A DNA stretch of 64,000 nt from Pseudodesulfovibrio sp. zrk46. Lineage in GTDB: Bacteria > Desulfobacterota > Desulfovibrionia > Desulfovibrionales > Desulfovibrionaceae. Position 1 is the stretch's first letter; every line of letters starts with the position of its first letter. The translations under genes were made by a program, and so were the position numbers. Below the pieces are notes generated by a model that was not told the origin of the DNA, did no database searches, and saw only the letters and a program-made list of their open reading frames with translations. Positions 39,369-49,748 of this stretch are shown here, one piece after another. The stretch lies in assembly GCF_012516435.1 (NCBI RefSeq), contig NZ_CP051216.1, positions 2,913,669 through 2,977,668 of the forward strand, in the 5' to 3' direction.

Positions 39369-39678
39369 AGAATTGGTCGCCGCCATGATCTGCTCCATGA
39401 TTGCCAAGCGGGTCTCTACTTATTGTATTGTTCGCAGTATCGGGCTGGACAGTGCAGAGATCGAATGGCCTTTGGCTGACGAGATGCCAGATTTGCTTGA
39501 AGTCGACGATCTTGTGGCGTTGGGAGATATTCTCTCAGGCCCAAGAGCTCTTTTTCGGGGGGATGTAGGCAAAGTGCGGTGGGTTTATAAACGTACCGTT
39601 GGCCTGCAATTCGAAACACTGTTTCGCGAGACCCCTGAGGCCCTTCGGAGTTGGCTTGAGGAGCAAGATCTAGTCTGA
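39340..39678 (+). CDS. Small PilZ-like unknown protein
   Basis: A 112-residue soluble protein that overlaps the end of the TPR gene by 29 nt, so the two are almost surely co-translated. The C-terminal strand VGKVRWVYKRTVGLQFE is like the end of PilZ domains, but the RxxxR and DxSxxG motifs for cyclic di-GMP are not clear. I cannot name it. It is the last gene before a terminator. Confidence 0.6.
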   Translation: METQKTYQREELVAAMICSMIAKRVSTYCIVRSIGLDSAEIEWPLADEMPDLLEVDDLVALGDILSGPRALFRGDVGKVRWVYKRTVGLQFETLFRETPEALRSWLEEQDLV

Positions 39679-39780
39679 CAATACTTAATTATGAGGCATT
39701 CGAACATTCACATTGAATGGCTCCCTTAAGAATGTTTTATCGTAGTGCAAATTTGTGTGGATTTCTTGCACATGAATCCA

Positions 39781-39808
39781 TTGACAACCCAAACACCATG
39801 CTTATTTG
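39781..39808 (+). promoter_or_regulatory. Possible promoter of grpE-dnaK
   Basis: TTGACA (39781-39786), 16-nt spacer, TATTTG (39803-39808). The predicted start of transcription falls at about the base of the hairpin at 39816, which is an unusual arrangement. Confidence 0.4.
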
Positions 39809-39815
39809 TGATCCA

Positions 39816-39841
39816 AGCCTCGCTTAAGGCGGGGCTTTTTT
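39816..39841 (+). terminator. Terminator just upstream of grpE
   Basis: AGCCTCGC (39816-39823), loop TTAAG, GCGGGGCT (39829-39836), then TTTTT to 39841. It most likely ends the TPR/PilZ-like transcript, but it lies only 37 nt before grpE. Confidence 0.75.
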
Positions 39842-39878
39842 ACGATCAAATCTGTGCTTTGTAAGGAAATAAACGAGA

Positions 39879-40505
39879 ATGGCGAAGAACAAGAATACTG
39901 AAGTTCCCATCAACGGATTGTACGACGACGAAGGCAAGCTGTTTGGCGAAGCCGAAGAGAGTGCTGAAGAAGCCGTGACCGAAGAGGTGGAGATCGAAGA
40001 GGAAGCTGAAGTCTCCCTGAGTCAGGAAGAGCTTGAGGCCCTGTGTCGTGAATCGGTTTGTCCCGAATGTGACGTTCATAAAGAAGCAGAAGCTATCCGT
40101 CTTCGCGCGCTGGCTGATGCTGAGAATGTTAAGAAGCGTTTGCTGCGTGAAACAGAGGAAATGAAGAAGTATGCTGGCGAGTCCATTCTGGCCGACCTGC
40201 TTCCCATTCTCGACAATCTGGATCTCGCTTTGGCTCACACTGACGGTCTGGATGCTGCTTGTAACAACTTCGTCATCGGTGTGGATATGACCCGCAAACT
40301 GTTTCTGGATGCGGTTAAGAATCACGGCTTGGTGGTGGTTGAAGCTGCACGCGGTATGGAGTTTAATCCGGAAATCCATGAAGCCGTAGGCACTGCTGAA
40401 GAGGGTGATCTCGATGACAACCAGATCACGCAGGTAGTGCAGGGTGGTTACACCCTTAAAGGCCGCCTGCTTCGTCCGGCCAAGGTTATGGTTAACAAGG
40501 CCTAA
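39879..40505 (+). CDS. grpE: GrpE nucleotide exchange factor, with Cys cluster
   Basis: Releases ADP from DnaK. The 208-residue protein has an acidic N-terminus, the long dimer helix (KEAEAIRLRALADAENVKKR) and the C-terminal beta domain ending GYTLKGRLLRPAKVMV. Near the start of the helix it carries Cys56, Cys61, Cys64 and His67 (CRESVCPECDVH), a spacing that could bind a metal or make disulfides; GrpE proteins usually lack cysteines. AAGGAAATAAACGAG precedes the ATG. dnaK follows after 115 nt. Confidence 0.95.
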   Translation: MAKNKNTEVPINGLYDDEGKLFGEAEESAEEAVTEEVEIEEEAEVSLSQEELEALCRESVCPECDVHKEAEAIRLRALADAENVKKRLLRETEEMKKYAGESILADLLPILDNLDLALAHTDGLDAACNNFVIGVDMTRKLFLDAVKNHGLVVVEAARGMEFNPEIHEAVGTAEEGDLDDNQITQVVQGGYTLKGRLLRPAKVMVNKA

Positions 40506-40620
40506 ACACATTTTTTTGGGGTGCGGCCCTTTACAAGGCTCAACCCGTGATTATTGAAGAAAGAACGAAAAACATACGCGTTAAGCGAAAATTTCAATAT
40601 TGAATTAGGAGGACTCACAC

Positions 40621-42549
<1,929 letters not shown>

Positions 42550-42588
42550 AGCAACTTGCGTTAGCAAGCCAAGAGAAGTATAGGATTA

Positions 42589-42621
42589 CCCGGCCCGTAT
42601 TATACGGGCCGGGTTTTCTTT
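42589..42621 (+). terminator. Terminator after dnaK
   Basis: CCCGGCCCGTA (42589-42599), loop TTA, TACGGGCCGGG (42603-42613), then TTTTCTTTT. Perfect 11-bp stem. Confidence 0.9.
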
Positions 42622-42683
42622 TGGGGAAACGAAGAGAAGCATCCCTGTTGTTGTGCAATTGTAGGGTGCTTATTGATATGCCC

Positions 42684-42774
42684 GCACCAATGGTGCAAAG
42701 AAGGTTCTAAGGGTGTGAGCCCTTCTGCCGTAGGCGAAATCATTTGGTTTTGCCGTCAGGCAGGTTCCTGTCTG
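42684..42774 (+). other. Cluster of hairpins in leader of LpoA-like gene
   Basis: Three separate stems in 91 nt: GCACC-AAT-GGTGC (42684-42696), AAGGG with CCCTT (about 42709-42724), and CAGGCAGG-TT-CCTGTCTG (42757-42774). No T-run follows. Could be a regulatory leader or a small RNA. I could not match it to a known riboswitch class. Confidence 0.35.
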
Positions 42775-42813
42775 ATTATTCCTGGCTGCCAAGACTGCTT
42801 ATACGAGACTACA

Positions 42814-44844
42814 ATGCGCCGACAAAAACGATATGATTTCCTGCGCCTCGCTGCGCTTATGTCTTTTCTCATCATGTTTGCATGGGGTTGTGCTCCGAAA
42901 CAACCTACTCTGAAGAGTGTGGACATGTTGTCCACTCCTAATCTGTTAGTCGAGGCTGATGCTGCATGGAACAGTAAGCATTACGAGGCTGCCGAACTCT
43001 ACTACAGTAAGCTTTTAGAGCGACAGGATCTCGTCAAAAGCGAGTTGCCGATCATCTATACCCGATTGGCCGAAGCTTCTTATCAGAACAAGCATTATCA
43101 TCAGGCCCGTATCGCTTTGGAAAAATGGGCCAATCTCGATTCTGCTGCTCTGAACAATCCCATGTGGGAGCGGACATATCTCAACACCATGAACGTGTTG
43201 GGCAAGACCGAGCGACTTCAGAATCATCTCAAGTGGGTGTTGGAAAACAAGGCCGTTCCGTGGGGAACCCGTGTGGAAGTAGCCAAGTGGTTCAATGGTT
43301 ACTTCATGGAGAAGGGTGACTATGAGCGTGCCTTGGACGTCTTGGATGGTTTTTACAAGCAGGCTCCGGATCGCGCTTCCCGTATGGGGATGGAGCAGGC
43401 CTTTCTTCAGCAGATAAGCTTGGATAGCGACAAAATCGTTACCACGTTGGCCGAGCAGGTGACTGCCGAGAACCTGTGGCGCTTCCCCTATGCTTTGGTT
43501 GGCTTTGAAAAGGAAGTCCGACTTGCCTCTGATAAAGAACAGTGGTCTGCCGCATGGCGCAATCTGCGTAACCTTTCTGCCAACGCAGACTTGGCCGACA
43601 TTGCTCCTCTGGAAAATAAGCTCGCCGAGCTGGAAGAAGAGTACGGCTTGCCGCGTATCGGACTTGCTCTGGCCTTGCCTATTACTGGTCCTTACGCAAA
43701 AGTTGGCGTTAAGATTTTGCGTGGGGCCGGACTCGCTCAATGGCGTCTTGCTCAGGAAGGCATAGACATCGACATGCGCGTCATTAACACTGAGGTTACG
43801 GGGTGGGATAAGCGTTTGGCTGAATTGCCCGGTCACTACTCTGTTGTGGGTGGTCCTTTGCGAGTTAATGCGTTTAAGAAATTATATGAGTCTGCTGCCC
43901 CTGGCGATCGAGTGCTGGATCAACGTGCGTTTTTCACATTTCTCGCCACTCTTGGAGATCTGGAAGAAGGTAAAGATGCATGGCGTTTCTTCACCAGCCG
44001 TAATGATGAGGTCCGTAGCTTGGTCAAGCTGGCTGTGAACGAGTTGAATATTAAGGATTTGGCAATTTTCTACCCTGAAGAGAAGTTCGGCCGCACCATG
44101 GCAGAGACTTTCTATCGTGAAGCCTATCCTTTGGGTGGCCGCATCAAGGGGATGCAGTCTTATCCTTCCCGCGATCTCAAGAAATGGGGTAAGCGGGTTG
44201 GTAAGCTGCTCAAAGTTCCGGCTGATTTTAGCGAGAACAAAGATGCTCCTTTGAAGCAGCCCGATTTTGGTGCAGTCTTCCTTCCCGACGGCTGGAATCA
44301 GGCCCAGACTCTGCTGCCCAACTTCTTTTTCTACGAAGGAGACCAGTTGGTCTTTCTTGGTCCCGGACTGTGGAGCCGAGCTTTGGATAGCGCGAAGGAC
44401 ATTGATGAACATTACTACCGTCTCGCTGTTTGCCCAGGTGCGTGGTGGGAGTATAGCGAAGGAGGCCGTACCCTTCAGAGTGCTCTGACCGAGGAAGGTC
44501 TGGGACACGCTGACTTTTGGGTGGCACTTGGCTATGACTTTCTCCGTTTTGCTGGGAAGTTAGGAGCCATGCCTTCCAAGTGGGATGCGGATGAGGTTAA
44601 TAAGCGCATCGCTGCCGCACAGGATATGGATTTCAGCATGGCTCCCATGACTTGGGATGAATCTGGTGTGGGCAGTCAGGAGTTGTTTCTCTTCAGTCCG
44701 GTTCGCAACGGAAAGCAGTTGGTGAACGCTGACAAGATTACTGCCCGCGTAGTTCGTGCCAAAGCCCGCCGTGAAAAGCGTGTGGAGGCCTATGAAAAGC
44801 GTATGGAAGAAGAAAAAGCCAAACAGGAAAATAGCATTTTCTAG
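42814..44844 (+). CDS. LpoA-like lipoprotein (TPR plus binding-protein domain)
   Basis: A 676-residue lipoprotein with lipobox AWGC (Cys26). Residues about 45-300 form TPR-like helical repeats (WNSKHYEAAELYYSKLL...). From about 310 on is a Peripla_BP_6-like domain (GLALALPITGPYAKVGVKIL). This is the layout of LpoA, an outer-membrane activator of penicillin-binding proteins, though the true target is unproven. The C-terminus is a basic/acidic helix. I chose the ATG at 42814 since it begins the signal peptide; the open frame runs 47 codons further upstream without signal features. Confidence 0.8.
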   Translation: MRRQKRYDFLRLAALMSFLIMFAWGCAPKQPTLKSVDMLSTPNLLVEADAAWNSKHYEAAELYYSKLLERQDLVKSELPIIYTRLAEASYQNKHYHQARIALEKWANLDSAALNNPMWERTYLNTMNVLGKTERLQNHLKWVLENKAVPWGTRVEVAKWFNGYFMEKGDYERALDVLDGFYKQAPDRASRMGMEQAFLQQISLDSDKIVTTLAEQVTAENLWRFPYALVGFEKEVRLASDKEQWSAAWRNLRNLSANADLADIAPLENKLAELEEEYGLPRIGLALALPITGPYAKVGVKILRGAGLAQWRLAQEGIDIDMRVINTEVTGWDKRLAELPGHYSVVGGPLRVNAFKKLYESAAPGDRVLDQRAFFTFLATLGDLEEGKDAWRFFTSRNDEVRSLVKLAVNELNIKDLAIFYPEEKFGRTMAETFYREAYPLGGRIKGMQSYPSRDLKKWGKRVGKLLKVPADFSENKDAPLKQPDFGAVFLPDGWNQAQTLLPNFFFYEGDQLVFLGPGLWSRALDSAKDIDEHYYRLAVCPGAWWEYSEGGRTLQSALTEEGLGHADFWVALGYDFLRFAGKLGAMPSKWDADEVNKRIAAAQDMDFSMAPMTWDESGVGSQELFLFSPVRNGKQLVNADKITARVVRAKARREKRVEAYEKRMEEEKAKQENSIF

Positions 44845-44924
44845 TTTGTCGTTTAGTTGAATAGAGAGAAGCCTTGACTCCCATTTGGCGTGACGTCGAA
44901 GGCAATCCCGCAAGGAGTATCATA

Positions 44925-45209
44925 ATGAAAATTAGTCCCGAAGAAGTGGCAAAGGTTGCGAAGCTTTCGCGCCTCGATCTGCCGCAGGACAAACTGGAAT
45001 TGTTCGCCGGACAGCTCGGCGACATCCTCGATTACATGGACAAGCTGGGTGAACTGGACACGGAGAACGTTGAGCCCATGTTCAGCCCGGTGAAGCATAC
45101 CACTGTGCTGCGCAAGGATGAGGTCCGTAAGGAGTACAGCCGCGAAGAGGTGCTTTCAAACGCCCCCAAGCAGGACGGCCAATTCTTCATTGTTCCGAGA
45201 ATCGTCTAA
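44925..45209 (+). CDS. gatC: Asp/Glu-tRNA amidotransferase subunit C
   Basis: A 94-residue GatC, which holds GatA and GatB together in the enzyme that makes Asn-tRNA and Gln-tRNA by amidation. The typical start [18 protein letters not shown] and the end FIVPRIV are present. CAAGGAG precedes the ATG at 44925. gatA follows after 23 nt; gatB is not in the window. Confidence 0.95.
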   Translation: MKISPEEVAKVAKLSRLDLPQDKLELFAGQLGDILDYMDKLGELDTENVEPMFSPVKHTTVLRKDEVRKEYSREEVLSNAPKQDGQFFIVPRIV

Positions 45210-45232
45210 CTCGCTAATTCCAGGATATATTC

Positions 45233-46690
45233 ATGTCTGATCTGTATATGAAAACCCTCTCCGAAATGGCTGGACTGCTCCAGTCCGGAGAAGTGAAGGT
45301 GGCCGAGGCTGTCAAAGACTGCCTGAGCCGCATTGAGGCTACTGAGCCACAGGTAAAGGCTCTTATCACCGTAATGGGTGAAGAGGCCATGAAAGAGGCT
45401 GAAACTCTGGATGCAGCTGGCCCCGATGCCAACAAGCCTCTCTGGGGTGTGCCCATCGTTCTCAAGGACCTGTTGGCAACCAAAGGCACCAAGACCACTT
45501 GCGCATCCAAGATTCTTGAAGATTTCGTACCTTTTTATGATGGTACCGCCGTGGCAAAGCTGAAAGAAGCTGGTGCCGTAATTATCGGAAAGTCCAACAT
45601 GGACGAGTTTGCAATGGGTTCTTCCACTGAGAACTCTGCTTTCATGCAGACCGCGAATCCGTGGGATACCGATCGTGTCCCTGGCGGGTCTTCCGGTGGC
45701 TCCGGTGCAACCGTTGCTGCCGGTCAGTGCTATGCAGCTCTTGGTACCGATACCGGTGGCTCTATCCGTCTGCCTGCTTCATTTTGTGGTATTGTTGGAC
45801 TCAAGCCCACCTATGGTCGTGTGTCTCGTTTTGGTTTGATCGCATACGGTTCATCTTTGGACCAGATCGGTCCCATGACTCGAAGCGTTGAAGACTCCGC
45901 TCGGGTGCTGCAGGTTATCGCCGGACACGATCCCAAGGATTCCACCTCTGTGGATGTTGAAGTGCCGGACTACCTCGCCGCTCTTGGTCGTGAAGATCTG
46001 AATGGTGTGACTATTGGTCTGCCCGAAGAGTATTGGGGTGAGGGCCTCGACACTGAAGTCGAAGAAGCTTGTAAGGCTGCTGTCGCAAAGATGGAAGCCC
46101 TGGGTGCTAAGACTGTTCCTGTGAAGCTTTCCCTGACTGACTACGCTATCGCTACCTATTACATCATCGCCATGGCCGAGGCTTCCTCCAACCTGTCTCG
46201 TTTTGACGGCGTTCGATTTGGCCATCGTAATAAAGATGCCGAGGAACTGGTCGACATGTACACCTCCAGCCGTACTGAAGGGTTCGGCGATGAGGTTCAG
46301 CGTCGTATCATCATGGGTACCTACGTACTTTCCTCCGGTTACTACGACGCCTACTACAACAAGGCGGCCAAGGTCCGTCGCTTGTTGCGTGAAGACTTCG
46401 ACAAAGCTTTCGAGCAGTGCGATTTGATTGCCGGTCCTGTTTGTCCGACCACTGCCTTTAAGGCTGGCGACAAGGCTGACCCGTTGCAGATGTACCTGAT
46501 GGATATCTTCACCATCTCCTGCAACCTGGCAGGACTGCCCGGTATGAGTTTACCGGTTGGTCTTGGTAAGGACTCCGGTATGCCTGTTGGTCTTCAGTTC
46601 ATGGGACCTGCATTCTGCGAAGACAAGATGCTGTCCATCGCCGAATGTCTGGAGCGTCATCTTGATCCCATGCCCATGGCGGCACTGTAA
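45233..46690 (+). CDS. gatA: Asp/Glu-tRNA amidotransferase subunit A
   Basis: Glutaminase subunit of the amidotransferase, 485 residues. Amidase-signature motifs are intact: the catalytic Lys in WGVPIVLKD, and the Ser-cis-Ser region with nucleophile in [15 protein letters not shown] and [10 protein letters not shown]. It supplies ammonia to GatB. A bidirectional terminator follows. Confidence 0.97.
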   Translation: MSDLYMKTLSEMAGLLQSGEVKVAEAVKDCLSRIEATEPQVKALITVMGEEAMKEAETLDAAGPDANKPLWGVPIVLKDLLATKGTKTTCASKILEDFVPFYDGTAVAKLKEAGAVIIGKSNMDEFAMGSSTENSAFMQTANPWDTDRVPGGSSGGSGATVAAGQCYAALGTDTGGSIRLPASFCGIVGLKPTYGRVSRFGLIAYGSSLDQIGPMTRSVEDSARVLQVIAGHDPKDSTSVDVEVPDYLAALGREDLNGVTIGLPEEYWGEGLDTEVEEACKAAVAKMEALGAKTVPVKLSLTDYAIATYYIIAMAEASSNLSRFDGVRFGHRNKDAEELVDMYTSSRTEGFGDEVQRRIIMGTYVLSSGYYDAYYNKAAKVRRLLREDFDKAFEQCDLIAGPVCPTTAFKAGDKADPLQMYLMDIFTISCNLAGLPGMSLPVGLGKDSGMPVGLQFMGPAFCEDKMLSIAECLERHLDPMPMAAL

Positions 46691-46712
46691 ATTACAGTTG
46701 AAAGATTTAATT

Positions 46713-46750
46713 AAAGGCTGGTTGCAAATGTCGATTTGCAACCAGCCTTT
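46713..46750. terminator. Bidirectional terminator gatA / C69 gene
   Basis: AAAGGCTGGTTGCAAAT (46713-46729), loop GTCG, ATTTGCAACCAGCCTTT (46734-46750): a perfect 17-bp stem with A/T-rich flanks, between two convergent genes. Confidence 0.92.
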
Positions 46751-46769
46751 ATTATTGTAATTTGATTGT

Positions 46770-48509
46770 TTACTTCATGTCGTATGTTGTTGGTCCATTC
46801 CAGTAATTGGTTTCTTTTAGCCACGTCGCAGGGTATCCAATAGGAGTGGCTTCCTTCTCCGGCAAATTGATGTATCCATCAGAGTATTTGGCAAAGAGAG
46901 TAAAGGTTAGATCGCGCCAACGATCCAGTACCTTCTTGGCGTTGTTGTATCCGAATTCCGTGATGAGTTCTTTTGCTTGCTTAGGAGTTTTGTCAGCTAC
47001 CACCATATCCATTGCTTCTACGCCGCGGACTGCTTTGTCTTCCAATTCTTGCTGAATAGGTTGGATATCCACACGGGTCATGCGCTGGAAGTTAAGGCGT
47101 GACCAATTACCTAGTAGATCGAAATGCCACCAGGCTGATGCTGGGTCGAATCTTTGTGGGTCACCTTTTTGATAAGGTTTGGGGAGTTGCAGCATCTTGG
47201 AGAAGAAGGGCGTAAATACCGTCGTATAAGATACATCCGGTCCAAACCAGAGAACTCCCTTGGTGGACTCAGGAGCTTTCGGACGTGTTTGGCAAACGTA
47301 CGTGTATCCTTGATAGAAAACGGAAATGGCCCGCTCCCATGCTCCGTAATATTTCTTCTCTTTAGTGACATTATTCTGATTGCCGTCGTAAGGGCCAACG
47401 AAACGGTGTGGATCTCCATAAGGACCGGCTGCGATGCCCTTGGTCAGGTCAAATTGCGTACCCTCATAGTGGTCGCGGTAGAGGGAAAACACGTCCTTAA
47501 CAGAAAGCTTGGCGCGTGGCCGGATGGAGAATGGGTAGGCTCGAGTATAGGTATCCTTCACCCAAGGAGACAGGCCGAGGTCAGGATTGACGCGGTCCAT
47601 AGCCCGCCATATGCGACGCAGGGAGTAATAAGGGTGGTTGTACTCTCCCGGGCTGACAGCTCGAAGCCAATCCACAGGGCCTTGTTTTTTTTCATCCCAC
47701 CAGCCCAGTTTTTTGAGGCCCGGAATGAGAAGTTTCGAATATTGAAAGTTGTCAGGATCGTTCTTGATCACATCGCGGATACGAAATGTGTTGGCAGCCA
47801 CGAAGTAATCGCCGTCCGGGACTCGTTTGGCTACCCACGCAGAGTGATATTTCTTGTCTGGAAGAGCACACATTTCAAAGACCCATGCTTCATTTTCATC
47901 ACCAACCAAGAGTGTTTCACCTGTGGAGAAGTATCCGTATTTATCCAGGAGCGCTCCCATGAGTTTTACGGCTTCACGTGCAGTGGCACAGTTCTCTAAT
48001 GCGATACGGGATAGTTCAGAACTATAGAAAATGCGTTGGGGCTGCTTGGACGTACGTTGAGGAACTGGTCTAGGCTCATAATTCGCTCCGTTTGTGCATT
48101 CCCCTATCATCAGGTTTGCTTCATTCATGATGCCGTAGTTGCCATCGAAGTATGCGAAGGACGTTTCCTGTTTGCGTCCCAGAAGGTCCCATATTTCGTC
48201 ATATGGGATCATAGCCAGTGGTTTGGTTGGGTCACCTTCGGTTGCGTAACCGGGACCACGGTCATCAGTAATGATTCGGGGATAGCTCATTGAGTCGGAA
48301 TAGATTTTTCGAGAGCCAGTTTGCTGTTTTGCCGGAACAAAAATGATTCTTTGGTCGCCTAGTTCATCATCGTCGGAATGGGTCACCATCATTGAATTGT
48401 CAGCGCTGGCCCCCGGAGTGATGATCATGGTGGTGCAGGCTAAGGCCTGGGGCGAGATCAGTGTCATGATCAGAACTAAGGCGCAGATATGGCTGTGTCG
48501 GTTATTCAT
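46770..48509 (-). CDS. C69-family dipeptidase, exported
   Basis: A 579-residue N-terminal nucleophile hydrolase of family C69 (PepD type). A signal peptide ends ALA, and cleavage exposes Cys25 (CTTMIITPGASADNS), the expected nucleophile. Motifs SDDDEL, EGDPTKPLAMIP and GIMNEANLMIGE fit the family. The signal suggests it works in the periplasm on dipeptides. It is divergent from mnmA. Confidence 0.9.
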   Translation of the reverse strand: MNNRHSHICALVLIMTLISPQALACTTMIITPGASADNSMMVTHSDDDELGDQRIIFVPAKQQTGSRKIYSDSMSYPRIITDDRGPGYATEGDPTKPLAMIPYDEIWDLLGRKQETSFAYFDGNYGIMNEANLMIGECTNGANYEPRPVPQRTSKQPQRIFYSSELSRIALENCATAREAVKLMGALLDKYGYFSTGETLLVGDENEAWVFEMCALPDKKYHSAWVAKRVPDGDYFVAANTFRIRDVIKNDPDNFQYSKLLIPGLKKLGWWDEKKQGPVDWLRAVSPGEYNHPYYSLRRIWRAMDRVNPDLGLSPWVKDTYTRAYPFSIRPRAKLSVKDVFSLYRDHYEGTQFDLTKGIAAGPYGDPHRFVGPYDGNQNNVTKEKKYYGAWERAISVFYQGYTYVCQTRPKAPESTKGVLWFGPDVSYTTVFTPFFSKMLQLPKPYQKGDPQRFDPASAWWHFDLLGNWSRLNFQRMTRVDIQPIQQELEDKAVRGVEAMDMVVADKTPKQAKELITEFGYNNAKKVLDRWRDLTFTLFAKYSDGYINLPEKEATPIGYPATWLKETNYWNGPTTYDMK

Positions 48510-48636
48510 GCTTTGCTCCTATGATTGAAAGGAATAACTGAGCATATCATATTCACACCCGATGTACGTTATAAACCCTTTTCTTAAATGCCACGCTCCT
48601 TTAAGGTGACCTCATGAAACAACAGGAGCGAATAAT

Positions 48637-49665
48637 ATGATCGGCGTAGGCGTCAGCGGTGGTATGGATAGCCTGCTTTCTTTAGTGCTGCTGAAGGAAC
48701 AGGGGCATGACGTCGTGGCCGTGCATGGACACTTTCTTCAGCCCGGGCCGGAGTGGGAGAAGGTTGCAACGGGCTTGGATGCCGTTTGCAAAAAAATGGG
48801 CGTACCTTTTCATGCCTTGGATTTGCATGAGGAGTTCAACCGTCAGGTGGTGAAGCCTTTCATCGCTGATTACAAGGCCGGTTTGACCCCTAATCCGTGC
48901 GCCGTGTGCAATCCGCGCATGAAGTTTGGTGTTCTCTTTGATGCCATGCAGAAGCTGGGGGCGAATGAGATCGCTACCGGGCATTACGTCCGTATGGAGG
49001 AGCGCGAAGGGCTTGGATCTATGCTCGTTCGTGGTACTGACTTGTCCAAAGACCAGAGCTACTTTCTTTCTCTTGTTCCTATAGAAACTTTGCGCAAGGC
49101 CCATTTCCCGTTGGCGGAGACATTCAAAAGGGATGTCCTTGATATTTTAGCCGAACACGATCTTGAACCGCCTATCCCCAGCGAGAGTCAGGAGATTTGC
49201 TTCGTGCCAAAGGATGACTACCAGGCTTTTCTGCTCGCCAATGAAAAAATGTCCGGTGGTGGTAAAGCGGTTCTTACAGATGGCACTGTTGTGGGCAAAC
49301 ACAAGGGATTATGGCGCCATACTCAAGGGCAACGGCGCGGACTCGGCATTGCGTGGAAGGAAGCTTTGTATGTTCTTGATAAGGACGTTGAGCGGAATAC
49401 TCTCATCGTAGGCACCAAGGATCAGTTGAGTGCTGATGGTTGTGTGGCTGCCCAAGTGAACCTAATGGCTGATCCTTCTCTTTGGCCTGAAACAGTCATG
49501 GTCCAAACCCGGTATCGTCAGAAAGCCAAGCCTTCCAATGTGGAAATGCGAGATGGCAAACTTCATTTCCATTTTATTGAGCCCCACACTCGTCCGACTC
49601 CCGGACAGGTGGCTGCAGTTTACACAGAAGATGGTACAGTCCTTGGTGGTGGAGTGATTTTGTAA
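48637..49665 (+). CDS. mnmA: tRNA 2-thiouridylase MnmA, three-Cys type
   Basis: Adds sulfur to U34 of Lys/Glu/Gln tRNAs. The 342-residue protein has the PP-loop GVSGGMDS, the Cys motif TPNPCAVCNPRMKF (Cys88 and Cys91) and the second catalytic region ESQEICFVP (Cys188). In many MnmA proteins the first Cys of this motif is Asp (NPDxxCN); here it is Cys, giving three cysteines suited to an iron-sulfur cluster. It is slightly shorter than E. coli MnmA. A terminator follows. Confidence 0.9.
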   Translation: MIGVGVSGGMDSLLSLVLLKEQGHDVVAVHGHFLQPGPEWEKVATGLDAVCKKMGVPFHALDLHEEFNRQVVKPFIADYKAGLTPNPCAVCNPRMKFGVLFDAMQKLGANEIATGHYVRMEEREGLGSMLVRGTDLSKDQSYFLSLVPIETLRKAHFPLAETFKRDVLDILAEHDLEPPIPSESQEICFVPKDDYQAFLLANEKMSGGGKAVLTDGTVVGKHKGLWRHTQGQRRGLGIAWKEALYVLDKDVERNTLIVGTKDQLSADGCVAAQVNLMADPSLWPETVMVQTRYRQKAKPSNVEMRDGKLHFHFIEPHTRPTPGQVAAVYTEDGTVLGGGVIL

Positions 49666-49684
49666 AGAAGATTTTTTTACTTAA

Positions 49685-49727
49685 GAAAGCCCCCTTGAAC
49701 ATATGCGTTCAAGGGGGCTTTCTTTTT
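49685..49727 (+). terminator. Terminator after mnmA
   Basis: GAAAGCCCCCTTGAAC (49685-49700), loop ATATGC, GTTCAAGGGGGCTTTC (49707-49722), then TTTTTC. A 16-bp perfect stem; it may also serve the convergent CyuA-type gene. Confidence 0.92.
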
Positions 49728-49748
49728 CTGTGTAAATAGTAGCGTTGA

